NCBI RefSeq assembly: GCF_042186555.1 | Contig: NC_133334.1 | Coordinates: 18,929,018 to 18,993,017 of the forward strand | Direction of reading: 5' to 3' | DNA from: Aquarana catesbeiana | Lineage: Eukaryota; Chordata; Amphibia; Anura; Ranidae | DNA: 64,000 nucleotides | Shown here: piece by piece, positions 9,597-19,957 of the stretch | Numbering within the stretch: position 1 is the first letter of the stretch | Layout of the letters: each line of letters starts with the position of its first letter | Position numbers and translations under genes: made by a program | Notes under the pieces: model-generated | Databases searched by the model: none | The model's input: only the letters and a program-made list of their open reading frames with translations | What the model was told of the DNA's origin: nothing

Positions 9597-10740
9597 TATC
9601 CTTGATGGTGGTCACACTCAACATATTGGGAGAACCCAAACCTTCATCCCTCAGACTTTGATTCTTGATAGTGGGTCACAGTCAATATATAGGGGAACTG
9701 AACCTTCATCCTTCAGACCTTTATTCTTGATGGTGGTCACACTCAGTATATTAGGGGAACTGAACCTTCATCCCTCAGACTTTTCTTCTTGATGGTGGTC
9801 ACACTCAATATATTGGGGGAACTGAACCTTTATCCCTCAGACCTTCAGTCTTGATAGGGGTCACGCTCAATATTATGGGGGAACTGAACCTTCATCTCTT
9901 GGAACTTCATCCGTGATGGTGGTCACACTCAATATATTGGGGGAATCAAAGCTTTATCCTTCATGGTGCTCACACTCAATATATTGGGAGAACCAAACCT
10001 TCATCCCTCAAACCTTTATCCTTAATAAAGGTCATACTCAATATATTGAGGGAAACAAACCTTCATCCCTTGGACCTATATCCTTGATGGTTGTAAACGT
10101 TAATGTATAGGTGTCAGGGCTAGGCTCAGCCCTCCCTTCTCAGTGCTCAGCTGTTGGTTAATTGTCAGCACTCATCGTTCCACAGTGCCTCACCTGGTGA
10201 TCATTCCCTGCTTGTCAGCCAGCCCCTTCTGTCTATTAAAACTGCCTGGTTAATTTCTCCGATGCCTTCGCCTTGGTCAAGATATCTGAAGATTCTCTGC
10301 TGCCTGGCTGACGTTCCTTCTGGTTCCTGATCCTGTTTGCTGTCTCCAACTACGCTGATCTCTGACTTCCTGATTTACTGGCTTTCACCAACTACCCGCT
10401 TTGATAACGAACCCTGGCTATGTTTTGACTACGTTTACTATTTGTACCACTTTTACCACTATATTAAAAGGTGTGATTTTTACTGCATTTTCTGTCTCCA
10501 TCTGATTCATGGTTCCTGACAATAGGGTGAACCAAACCTTCATCCCTCAAACCTTTATCGGTGATGATGGTCACAATCAATATATGGGGGGCACCAAATG
10601 TTTATTCTCGATGGTGGTCACAGTCAACGTATTGGGAGAACCAAACCTTCATCCCTCAGACTTTTATCCATGATGGTGGTCACACACAGTATATTTGGGG
10701 AACTACACCTTCATCCCTCAGAAATGGTTGATGATATTTT
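9597..10740. repeat. 62-bp minisatellite interrupted by a solo LTR
   Basis: Units of about 62 bp (CTTGATGGTGGTCACACTCA, then AATATATTGGGGGAACTGAA, then CCTTCATCCCTCAGACCTTT) start at 9601, 9664, 9726, 9788 and continue to about 10740. They are split by the LTR at 10112-10521, which therefore arrived after the array formed. Confidence 0.9.
10112..10521 (+). mobile_element. Solo LTR, 5-bp TSD
   Basis: The sequence starts TGTCAGGGCT and ends TTCCTGACA, flanked on both sides by ATAGG (10107-10111 and 10522-10526). Length is 410 bp. An ATTAAA-type signal sits near 10463. No internal retroelement genes are adjacent, so this is a solo LTR left by recombination. A related LTR in the opposite orientation is at 24075-24894. 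Confidence 0.88.
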
Positions 10741-12199
10741 CAGGGAAGTATCTTTTTGTTGCAGAGGCGCCCGGCAATAAAGCGGAGAAGACATTAACCA
10801 GGAGATTTCACATATTCAGAAAAACGTCCTTTATTGTATTAAAACACAAAAGAATGTAAATTTTGCGGTGGAACTACTGCTTTTTCAGCAAAGGTGCATT
10901 ATAACACTCTGAGTGAAGTTAAATAACAATGAGTAAATTAATATTGGGAAAGAAAAAATGATTTAGTCTTTGCGATTTAACTTCACCCATATAGTTCATC
11001 CCTGGCCTACCTATTCTACCTCCCAGGCCTCACTTTGGTCACCAAATGCTGTGTTTTGCTGCCCAACAAGAAGGCAAGAGGGGAAGACTGTCCAGAGATC
11101 ATGGAAGATGTGGTTGATATCTGCATGGTGCACTGTCCAGGTTTTGAGGATGCCCAATATCTAGTAATAGTTACATTCAATTGTTCGACTTGTTCTGTAA
11201 TATTGAAGATGTTTTGTTGGATGTGACTACCATACGATAGATGAGAATCTTCACAGACATCATGATCCCCCCCAACTGGTGAAGATGAACCCAAAAAGCA
11301 GATCCTGAAGGTGCAGATCTTTGGACCTAGGGTCATCTTAGAAGGTGGAAAACCTTGTGGAGAGCCCACAACTTCACTTTAAATGAACCAGCAGACACCT
11401 CATGGTCTCCAGATTTCATGGCAATAGCTCAATGCAGCATTTTCCTTCCATGTTACAGAAAAAAAATTCTAAAGCTGATAAAAATTCAGCTCTACATTTT
11501 TCAGAAGATTCTTTAACGAGATTCTACCACTGTAATAAGAGTAGTCTGGAAGGTTTAATTGTGTTATCTCCTGTAAAGCAGTAAGTGGGTGTTCTTTTGT
11601 TTTGTTATTAAGATTTGATTAATTGTTCAGTAGAGTATATCACAGATTTAATTACCTGCTTTAGATGTCATTTTCAAACCTACTACAAGAAGCGTGTGCC
11701 TTTCAGATAACAGAGAACCAGCTAAGAACCGTAATACAAAGCTACATCAGTAAAGCGGCTTATAGAGACATATAAAAGAAAACCGATCATGAGAAACTAT
11801 GTGGGAGATGCCACTGCTGACTCTCCTTCTGAAAATTCTTGTATCTGATTGTCACATTCACCTTCTTTCTTCAAGTGCTTGCTCCAACCCCTGCTTGATC
11901 ACAGCCCCCCTCCCCTCTCCTCATCTCCATAACATTATTGAGAGGTATTCTGTATTCCAGTAGAGGAGAACTCAGGTGGTCCTGACAACACTGCTTAAGA
12001 TTTCAGTGCAGCAAAGACTGTGTTGTCAATGTATTAGCGCTCTGGATTTCTGGCAGATAAACAGTGTTTTTTTCTATACTTTCAGCATTTTTAAAGAGAC
12101 AAAACAAGAGGAAATATACTTGCAATGCAAAGATATTTCTCATAAAAGATGAAGCTGCCCCAAAGACCTCTGCAGTCCTGAATTCCTGCTTGCATGTGC
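10741..12199. other. No recognised feature
   Basis: Mostly low-copy looking sequence. Several short open frames lie at 10970-11370, but none shows a conserved motif I recognise. No splice-flanked exon can be supported. Confidence 0.45.
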
Positions 12200-13995
12200 T
12201 CACCTCTGTAGCCAGCCCCCCTCCTCCACAACTCTCACCTCTGCACCCCCTTATCCAGAGCTCTCACCTCTGCATACCCCATCCCCTCCACAACTCTCAC
12301 CTCTGCAGTCCCCTTCCTCCCTCCCCCTCCACAGCTCTCACCTCTGCAGTCCCCTTCCTCCCTCCCCCTCCACAGCTCTCACCTCTGCGACCAGCTCTCC
12401 TTCTCCATAGCTCTCACCTCTGCAACCCCCTTCCCCTTCATAGCTCTCACCTCTGCACCCCCTTCCTCACCACAGCTCTCACCTCTGCAGCCAACCCCCT
12501 CTCCCCCCATAGCACTTGCCTCTGCATGCCTCCTCCCCTCCCCACCACAGCTCCCACCTCTACAGCCAGCCACCCCTCCCTCTTTCACAGCTGCTCTAAC
12601 CTTTGCAAACCCCCATCCCCTCCAAAAATCTCACCTCTGCACCCTCCTTCCCCTCCACAGCTCTCACTTCTGCAGCACCTTCCTCCCTCCCTCTCCACAG
12701 CTCACACCTCTGCACCCCCCTTGCCCTTCACAGCTCCCACGTCTGCAGTCCCTTCCTCCCTCCACAGCTGTCACCTTTGCACCCCCCTTCCCCTTCATAG
12801 CTCTCACCTCTGCACCCCCTCCCCCTCCACAGCTCTCACCTCTGCAGTCTCTTTCTCCCTACCTCACCACAGCTCTCACCTCTGCAGCCAGCCCCCCTAC
12901 CCCTCAGCACTCGCCTCTGCATGCCTCCTCCCCACCGCAGCTCCCACCTCTACAGCCAGCCACCCCTCCCTCTTTCACAGCTGCTTTAACCTCTGCATAC
13001 CCCCATCCCCTCCACAACTCTCACCTCTGCACCCTCATTCCTCTCCACATCTCTCACCTCTGAAGCCAGCTCGTCCCCTTCACAGCTCCCACCTCTGCAC
13101 CCCCTTCCCCTCCACAGCTCTCACCTCTGCAGTCCCTTCCTCTCCAGAAGCTCTCACCTCTGCAGTCCCTTTCTCTCCACAGCTCCCACCTCTGCAGTCC
13201 CTTCCTCTCCACAGCTCTCACCTCTGCAGTCCCTTCCTCTCCACAGCTCCCACCTCTGCAGTCCCTTCCTCTCCACAGCTCTCACCTCTTCAGTCTCTTC
13301 CTCTCCACAGCTCCCACCTCTGCAGTCCCTTCCTCTCCACAGTTCCCACCTCTGCAGTCCCTTCCTCTCCACAGCTCCCACCTCTGCAGTCCCTTCCTCT
13401 CCACAGCTCTCACCTCTGCAGTCCCTTCCTCTCCACAGCTCTCACCTCTGCAGTCTCTTCCTCTCCACAGCTCCCACCTCTGCAGTCCCTTCCCCTCCAC
13501 AGCTCCCACCTCTGCAGTCCCTTCCTCTCCACAGCTCCCACCTCTGCAGTCCCTTCCCCTCCACAGCTCTCACCTCTGCAGTCCCTTCCTCTCCACAGCT
13601 CCCACCTCTGCAGTCCCTTCCCCTCCACAGCTCTCACCTCTGCAGTCCCTTTCCTCTCCACAGCTCTCATCTCTGCAGCCAGCTCACTCCCCCCCCACAC
13701 AGCTCTCGCCTCTGTAGTTCCTTCCTCCCTCCCCCTCCACAGATTTCACCTCTGCAGCCAGCCCACCCCCTCCACAGCTCTCATCTCTGCACCCCCTCTC
13801 CAGCTCTCATCTCTGCACCCCCTCCCCCTCCACAGCTCTCATCTCTGCAGCCCTTTCCTCTCTCCTACTCCACAGCTCTCATCTCTGCACCCAGCCCCTC
13901 CTTTCCCTCCTCAGCTCTCATCTCTGCACCCAGCCCCTCCTTTCCCTCCTCAGCCCTTTCCTTTCTCCTACTCCACAGTTGTCACCTCTGTGGTT
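12200..13995. repeat. Pyrimidine-rich 32-bp minisatellite
   Basis: Head-to-tail units with the core CACAGCTCTCACCTCTGCAG followed by CCCTTCCTCTC. The most regular part (about 13125-13660) has an exact 32-bp period; the left part mixes variant units. The plus strand is almost only C and T apart from CAGCTC and CTGCAG. A stop-free unit not divisible by 3 explains the 672-codon open frame covering 12064-14082, which I reject as a gene. Confidence 0.93.
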
Positions 13996-14571
13996 CTCCT
14001 CTCCTCCTCAACAACTCTAACCTGTTTCCTTACAGGGAGTTTTCAGTTTTTTTCAGTACAGTGTAGTGTGCACACTGATTAGCCAATTTGCCTACGGCTG
14101 TTCTGCCTGTCAGATGTGCACCACGGGAACCGAGAAGGAGTTTTTGGAGCACTTTCTGAGGCTCCGAGCTACGGATACAACAGGTGGCAGGTGGGCATGT
14201 ACAGACTCCAGCAGCTGCCAAAGCAGCATGTCATTTACAGAAAAAAAAAAATAAAATTGCAGGCAGTCTCAAAGTCAGGACCCCCCTGGGCCACGCACTC
14301 AACAATCAGGATCAGTAAGAGGATCAGTTTCGGGCAGTGACATGCGTGGCTGCAGCTATGTGACTCTGAATCCTTCATGCTGTGTAGTGGGTGTCAGAGC
14401 ACTACCACCAACGGGTAGAGGATACACCACGGCGTTACCGCCGCTTAGCAAAGTCATTGAGCCGCACACAACTTCCAAATGTAAAAGCAACTTTATTGGT
14501 CATCACATGCACAAACTCAGAGGCTCCATCCAGGATCCTCCCTCTAACATGCTTTACCCCCCCGGGACAAA
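13996..14571. other. No recognised feature
   Basis: Non-repetitive in this window; no coding motif or transposon end identified. Confidence 0.45.
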
Positions 14572-14973
14572 CTTTAACCACTTATGGTCCGGAAGGATTT
14601 GCCCCCTTAATGACCAGGCCATTTTTTGTTGTTTTAACTGACAATTGCGCGGTCCTGCACCGCTGTACCCAAATTAAATGTCCTTTTTTTTCCTCACAAA
14701 TAGAGTTTCTTTTGGTGGTATTTGATCACCCCTGCGGTTTTTATTTTTTGCGCTATAAACAAAAAAAAAAAACGACAATTTAGAAAAAAAACAATATTTT
14801 TTACTTTTGCTATAATAAATATCGAAAAAAATTTCAAAAACAAATTTCTTCATCATTTTAGGCCGATATGTATTCTTCTACATATTTTTGGTAAAAAAAA
14901 ATCGCAATAAGCGTATAAATAGGGGATAGATTTATGGCATTTTTTATTATTATTATTATTATTTTTTTTTACT

Positions 14974-15304
14974 TTCAACTACCCCCAAGTGTGTCCTGAC
15001 GAAGCAATAGCGAAACGCGTTGACGCACAGGGGCTCACTGCCATCCATTTGGTGTCAACTCTCTGTTTACACTAGACACCTATGACCATCATATGTGTAT
15101 TGTATGTTTTTAATTCTTTTTCTATTTGACCTTGTCTGTTGTGACTCATTGTTAATAAAGTATTTATTTTATTATACTCTTGTCCATTTTGCCTGAAAAG
15201 TCCGAACCAGGGCCTTTTTTTTTTTTTTTTTTTTTACCTCCTTCTTCTCCTCGAGTTAACTTTATACGGCTGTGGCCTTAGGAGGGTTTTTTCAATCATT
15301 TACA
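14974..15304 (+). mobile_element. Short retroposed element starting with a hammerhead motif
   Basis: Inserted into repeat copy A, whose sequence resumes on the right. The flanks ATTTTTTTTTACT (14961-14973) and ATTTTTTTTTTACT (15305-15318) form a target duplication of 13-14 bp; the T-run makes the exact length uncertain. The hammerhead begins 15 nt from the 5' end. An AATAAA at 15154-15159 lies about 125 nt downstream of it, and there is a poly-T run at about 15217-15234. Confidence 0.65.
14989..15028 (+). ncRNA. Hammerhead ribozyme-like motif 3
   Basis: Helix I is 7 bp (GTGTGTC 14989-14995 with GACGCAC 15022-15028, one G-T pair). Core CTGACGA (14996-15002), short helix II (GC/GC with AATA loop), GAAA (15012-15015), palindromic helix III ACGCGT and cleavage triplet GTT. 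The retained long helix I supports a real ribozyme ancestor; the weak helix II suggests reduced activity now. Confidence 0.7.
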
Positions 15305-15740
15305 ATTTTTTTTTTACTAGTAATGGCAGTGATCAGCGATTTTAGCGGGACTGCGACATTGCGGCGGACAGATCGGACATTTTTTGACACTCTTTTGGGA
15401 CCAGTGACATTTATACAGCGATCAGTGCTATTAAAATGCACTGATTATTGTATAAATGCCACTGGCAGGGAAGGGGTTAACACTAGGGGGCGATCAAGGG
15501 GTTAAATGTGTTCCCTAGGGAGGAGTTTCTAACTGTGGGGGGGGGGGGACTGACTGGAGGAGGAGAGAGATCGCTGTTCCCGATCACTAGGAACAGCAGA
15601 TCTCTCTGTACTTCCCGGTCAGAACGGGGATCTGTTTGTTTATATTGACAGATCCCCATTCTGGCTCTCTGTGGAGCGATCGCAGATCAAGAAACTGGAA
15701 ATCACTGTATAGACACTGCTATTGCACCACTACTCCAGGG

Positions 15741-16079
15741 CATAGCTCCCAACTGTCCCTGATTTCGAGGGACTGTCCCTCTGTCCCTCTTTCCTCCTCA
15801 TTTGTCCCTTATTTTGGTCTGATCTATATAATTCTATATAAAATGCACTTTTTATCTATCAAAAAGTGTTTCCCAGCGCCAAACTTTTCATCTAATTTCT
15901 AAATTGCTGCATTTGTAAATTCCAGAAGCAAATATAAAGGAATAGTAGGGGTAAAAAAGCACTTGTGGGTTTTTTGTACAATTCTCCTTTAAGGGGGTGT
16001 GGCAGGGGGCGTGTCCTATGCCTACATACTTTTGCTGATAGGTGTCCCTCATTCCCATCTCAAAATGTTGGGAGGTGTG
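15741..16079 (+). mobile_element. hAT MITE, 8-bp TSD CTCCAGGG
   Basis: Ends CATAGCTCCCAAC and GTTGGGAGGTGTG are inverted; the exact 8-bp repeat CTCCAGGG lies on both sides (15733-15740, 16080-16087). Interior includes tandem GTCCCTC motifs. A truncated inverted-orientation copy is at 42027-42265. Confidence 0.9.
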
Positions 16080-16087
16080 CTCCAGGG

Positions 16088-16392
16088 GACTCCATTAGCT
16101 GCGAGATCGCATGCCAAGCAGCCTGGGGAAACGGCGTGTGTTGCTGAGCCTCCATGTTTGAAGGAGCTGTAATCCAATTACTGAAAGGGGGCGGAGCCAG
16201 GGGCAATGAGGCTGGGGAGGAAAGAGCTAGGCTTCCTCCAGCCAGGAAATGAGGCGGGGCTCTGTCTGACTTGCTGCAGCTCCTAGCGCACACTGTGCGA
16301 AGCTCACAGTGTGCAGTGGAATCAGCATAAGCCATTTCAGTCCAGGAGAGGAGGCGGTGCAACTGAGCAAGACTGAAGTTCTGCTTTAACAT
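16088..16392 (-). repeat. Dispersed repeat also seen at 50628
   Basis: In reverse complement it reads AAAGCAGAACTTCAGTCTTG, then CCTGGACTGAA and CACTGCACACTGTGAGCTTC, matching the plus-strand repeat at 50628-50820. Non-coding. The right boundary near 16392 is approximate; 16393-16741 holds nothing I recognise. Confidence 0.65.
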
Positions 16393-17392
16393 TTACCATG
16401 AATGAGTGAAGACGCTCAGACACATTGAAGCATAATAAGTTTTGTTGTGTCGTGCGGTGTGAGCGGTACAGTACAAGGCGCGCTCTCTGCATGCGGTCAA
16501 AGACACGGCGGCTCTGCAATGCCAACACGCGCACTGCAATGCCAACACGCGCACGGCGCCGGCGGATTGGACGAATCTCGGGAAGTCCGGAGACATTAAT
16601 CCGTAATGAGGAACTGGAGGGAAAACACGCCTTTTATTTACTACCGTGTTCTACCCATCGCAGAGCTCTCCGCTAATACCGCACATCACAGTACATGTAC
16701 AGCCAATCACTGAACTCTCCCGGAAACCTTAACCTGTTCTTTAACCACTTCAGCCCCGGAAGGATTTACCCCCTTCCTGACCGGGCCATTTTTTGCGATG
16801 CGGCACTTTGCGTCGCTTTAACTGACAATTGCGCGGTAGTGAGACACTGTACCCAAACAAAATTGATGTCCTTTTTTCCCCACAAATAGAGTTTTCTTTT
16901 GGTGGTATTTGATCACCTCTACGGTTTTTATTTTTTTGCGCTATAAACAAAAGAAGAGCGACAATTTTGAAAAAAAACACAATTTTTTTTTTTACCTTTT
17001 GCTATAATAAATATCCTCAATTTAAAAAAATATATTTTTTTTTTTTTTCCTCAGTTTAGGCCGATATGTATTCTTCTACATATTTTTGGTAAAAAAAAAA
17101 AAAAAATCACAATAAGCGTATATTGAGTTGTTTTCCCAAAAGTTATAGCGTCTACAAAATAGGGGATAGATTTTAGGCATTTTTTTTTTTTTTTTTAATT
17201 TAGTAATGGCGGCGATCAGCGATTTTTATCGGGACTGCAATCGGACACTTTTGACACTTTTTTGAAACCAGTGACATTTATACAGCGATCAGTGTTATAA
17301 ATAGCCACTGATTACTGTATAAATGTCACTGGCAGGGTTAACACTAGGGGGCGATCAAGGGGTTAAGTGTGTGTTCCCTGTTTTTTTTCTAA

Positions 17393-17683
17393 GGGCCCTT
17401 TCACACTGGGGTGGTTTGCAGGCGCTATTGCGCTAATAATAGCGCCTGCAAAACGACCCGAAAGTGCCGCTGCTTTGTCTCCAGTGTGAAAGCCCTCGGG
17501 CTTTCACACTGGAGTGGTGCGCTAGCAGGACGGGAAAAAAAGTCCTGCCAGCAGCATCTTCGGAGCGGTGAAGCAGCGGAGTATATACCACTCCTTCACT
17601 ATTCCTGCCCATTTCTCGGCCGCTAGCTTACAAAAGCGGCGCTTTACCGTCGACGCCGCCCCCGCCCCAGTGTGAAAGAGGCC
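17393..17683. mobile_element. Harbinger-type MITE, TSD TAA
   Basis: Termini GGGCCCTTTCACACTGGGG and CCCCAGTGTGAAAGAGGCC are inverted, and TAA lies on both sides (17390-17392, 17684-17686). Contains an internal hairpin (GCTTTCACACTGGAG twice in inverted orientation). 291 bp, non-coding. Confidence 0.9.
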
Positions 17684-17929
17684 TAACTGTGAGGGGACTG
17701 GACTGACTGGGAGAGAAGACAGATCGTTGTTCCTACTTAGTAGGAACACACAGTCTGTTTCTCCTCCCCTGACAGGACAGGGATTTGTGTGTTTACACAC
17801 ACAAATCCCAGTTCCTGCTCTCGTCCCCGCAATCGTGGGTGGCCGCTGCACGGTGGGGGGACCCAATGTGCATGGCCGGTGGGCGCGATCCCCCGTCGTG
17901 CAGCGGGCGCGCACGCGCTCGCCTGCTAT

Positions 17930-18255
17930 CAGGGCTGGACTGGGATAAAAATTTGGCCCTCGACTTCATCCAGACCGGCCCACTTTATTTGTGCAAACAA
18001 GCACAAAAACAGTATATAAACTTTACGCAATTGTGCAAAAAAACATAAGTAGCATAACATAAGGAGTCCTCACTAACCTCTTTTACTATTCCACTTATTC
18101 TCCTCTGTATTTTTCTCATATTTCTCACATCACTGTGTGAAGTTGAGGGCGAACCAAGAAAGCCATTACTTTGACAGGCTGCCACTGAAACCAGCCCACT
18201 GAGCCATCGGCCCACCGGGAAACTCCCTGTAGTCCCGATGGCCAGTACAGGCCTG
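17930..18255. mobile_element. hAT-type non-autonomous element, TSD CCTGCTAT
   Basis: Begins CAGGGCTGGACTGGGA and ends CCAGTACAGGCCTG, roughly inverted. The exact 8-bp duplication CCTGCTAT flanks it (17922-17929, 18256-18263), and repeat copy B continues on either side. 326 bp, non-coding. Confidence 0.9.
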
Positions 18256-18355
18256 CCTGCTATGGCTCTTAAAGCAGCCACAGTATATATACGGCGATTC
18301 GTGCAGCAGAGCCATTCTGCCGCCGTATGTATACAGGAGCTGGTCAGGAAGCGGT

Positions 18356-18578
18356 AAAAAAAACATTTTTCAATATTTCTAAAACTGCAGCTTTTATTGA
18401 AATAGTCCTTGGTGGTCTGACCTTGGTAATAACTCCTGCGCTGCCAAAAAAAAAAAAGCAAATTCAAAGATGACTAAAAATAGAAATGCGCTCAGAATGA
18501 CACATCAAAAACTGCTGCAAACACCTGAAATGTGTTCCCACAAATGAAAAACATACAGTAGTGTTTCTATACCAAAAT
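18356..18578. other. No recognised feature
   Basis: AT-rich sequence between repeat copy B and the next repeat. Confidence 0.4.
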
Positions 18579-18579
18579 G

Positions 18580-19740
18580 TAACCACTTTAAGACCAGACC
18601 TTTTCTGGAACTTTTTGTTTACAAGGTTAAATTACCGTATATACTCGAGTATAAGCCAACCCGAATATAAGCCGAGGCACCTAACTTTATCGCAAAAAAC
18701 TGGGAAAACTTATTGACCCGAGAATAAGACGAGGGTGAGAAATGCGCAGCTACTGTAAGTGGAAAAGAGGGTCAACAATGCCCATTTGCAGCCTCACTGT
18801 GCCCATTTGCAGCCATAGGTCCCCCGAACTTCAAACTCGGTAGTTATGGGTTCCTAGATGCCCCCCTAGCTGCAGCCAAAATTTGAAGTCTCTGAACCCA
18901 AAGGGTCCCGAAAAGACATTGCTGCAGATGGACACAGTTGACCGAATTTGGGGGCCACTTGGTACTAGGAACCCCAAATTTGGTTTGTAAACCAAGTGGA
19001 ACTAGCACTACAACATATCCAAAGCTGGGGTTCCTAACACCAAGTGGCCCCCAAGATACTGGGCCCCAAAGTCAGTTTGGAAAATGTCATTCTCTGCTGC
19101 AGAAGTGCTTGACATTTTCCGAACTGATTTTGGGGCCCCGTATCCTGGGGCCACTTGGTGCTAGGAACCCCAACTTTGGATATGTTGTAGTGCTAGTTCC
19201 ACTTGGTTTGCAAACCAAAGTTGGGGTTCCTAGCACCAAGTGGCCCCATGATACGGGGCCCCTAAGTCGGTTCGGAAAATGTCAAGCACTTCTGCAGCAG
19301 AGAATGACATTTTCCAAACTGACTTTGGGGCCCTGTATCTTGGGGCCATTTGGTGTTAGGAACCCCAGCTTTGGATATGTTGTAGTGCTAGTTCCACTTG
19401 GTTTGCACACCACATTTGGGGTTCCTAGCACCAAGTGGCCCTGAGATATGGGGCCCCAACTTCAGTTCGGAAAATGTCATTCTCTGCACCAGAAAAGTGC
19501 TTGACTCGGGTATAAGCCGAAGGGGGGCATTTTCAGCACAAAAAAAATGTGCTGGAAAACTCGGCTTATACTCGAGTATATACGGTATATTGCTCGAAAA
19601 TTATTTAGAACCCTCAAACATTAGACCCTAGAGAATGAAATGGGGATCCCTGCAATATTTTATGTCACACCGTATTTGCGCGGTGGTCTAAAAAAACTAA
19701 TTTGTTTGGGAAAAAAATACACTTAAAAAAATAAATAAAT
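18580..19740 (+). repeat. Second ranid-type repeat, split by a DNA transposon
   Basis: The left part AACCACTTTAAGACCAGACC and right part CCCTCAAACATTAGACCCTA resemble 27765-27897 (AACCACTTCCGTCCCGG ... CTCTCAAACATT ... AGACCCTAGTGAATGAAA). The interruption is 18635-19585. Confidence 0.6.
18635..19585. mobile_element. Non-autonomous DNA transposon with alternating inverted units, TSD TA
   Basis: Perfectly inverted ends, CCGTATATACTCGAGTATAA and its reverse complement, with TA on both sides (18633-18634, 19586-19587). Inside, from about 18935 to 19505, blocks of about 110-120 bp (CCACTTGGTGCTAGGAACCC; GTAGTGCTAGTTCCACTTGG; GAAAATGTCATTCTCTGC) alternate in direct and inverted orientation. The 168-codon open frame here is a by-product of these blocks. 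Confidence 0.85.
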
Positions 19741-19957
19741 TGTTCAGAGAAAGGAGCACCACGCGCTTTCCGCCAGTTACTAATCACTCCAGCGGAACCC
19801 CGTGTCTTGAACTGTATTATGGAATGGGAACGAGACCTACAGTGGATAAAACTTTCAATACACCACAGAGACAACACATACTCAGGTTTACGTACAAATC
19901 CTCTATTTGTACAAAAACGCAGGAAACCAACTTCAAGATCCTTACTAGATGGTACAG
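19741..19957 (+). pseudogene. L1-like ORF2 fragment, part 1
   Basis: Translations of two plus frames contain WERDLQW and then SSICTKTQE and FKILTRWYR, a pattern I associate with the C-terminal third of L1/Tx1-type ORF2, just before its cysteine-rich end. The two pieces are in different frames, so at least one frameshift separates them. It is cut at 19957 by a hAT insertion, and the next residues of the same protein resume at 21318. 5' truncation is typical of LINE copies. No function is expected. Confidence 0.65.

Larger units (their letters stand above)
14572..15732 (+). repeat. Ranid-type dispersed repeat, copy A
   Basis: Shares with copy B (16742-18355) the order: AACCACTT start, CCGGAAGGATTT, ACTGACAATTGCGCGG, ACAAATAGAGTTT, CTTTTGGTGGTATTTGATCA, GCGCTATAAAC, AGGCCGATATGTATTCTTCT, AGTAATGGC, GATCAGCGATTTT, ACACTAGGGGGCGATCAAGG, and a hairpin region at about 15565-15670. 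It is split by a hammerhead element at 14974-15304. No reading frame; the founder type is unknown to me. Confidence 0.8.
16742..18355 (+). repeat. Ranid-type dispersed repeat, copy B
   Basis: Collinear with copy A through CGGAAGGATTTACCCCCTTC, ACTGACAATTGCGCGG, the T- and A-rich centre, and GGGGCGATCAAGGGGTTAA, then a hairpin (17715-17815, GATTTGTGTGTTTACACACA) and a GC-rich 3' part. It is broken by a Harbinger-type MITE (17393-17683) and a hAT element (17930-18255); removing both rejoins the repeat. Confidence 0.8.

Noticed and set aside
11035..11226. Candidate small exon
   Set aside because: A 63-residue frame with several cysteines, but no recognised motif, no supported splice sites and no repeat of the pattern nearby.
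12064..14082. A 672-codon open reading frame
   Set aside because: It follows the 32-bp C/T-rich array. A stop-free unit whose length is not a multiple of 3 keeps all frames open; the translation repeats with the array and has no domain.
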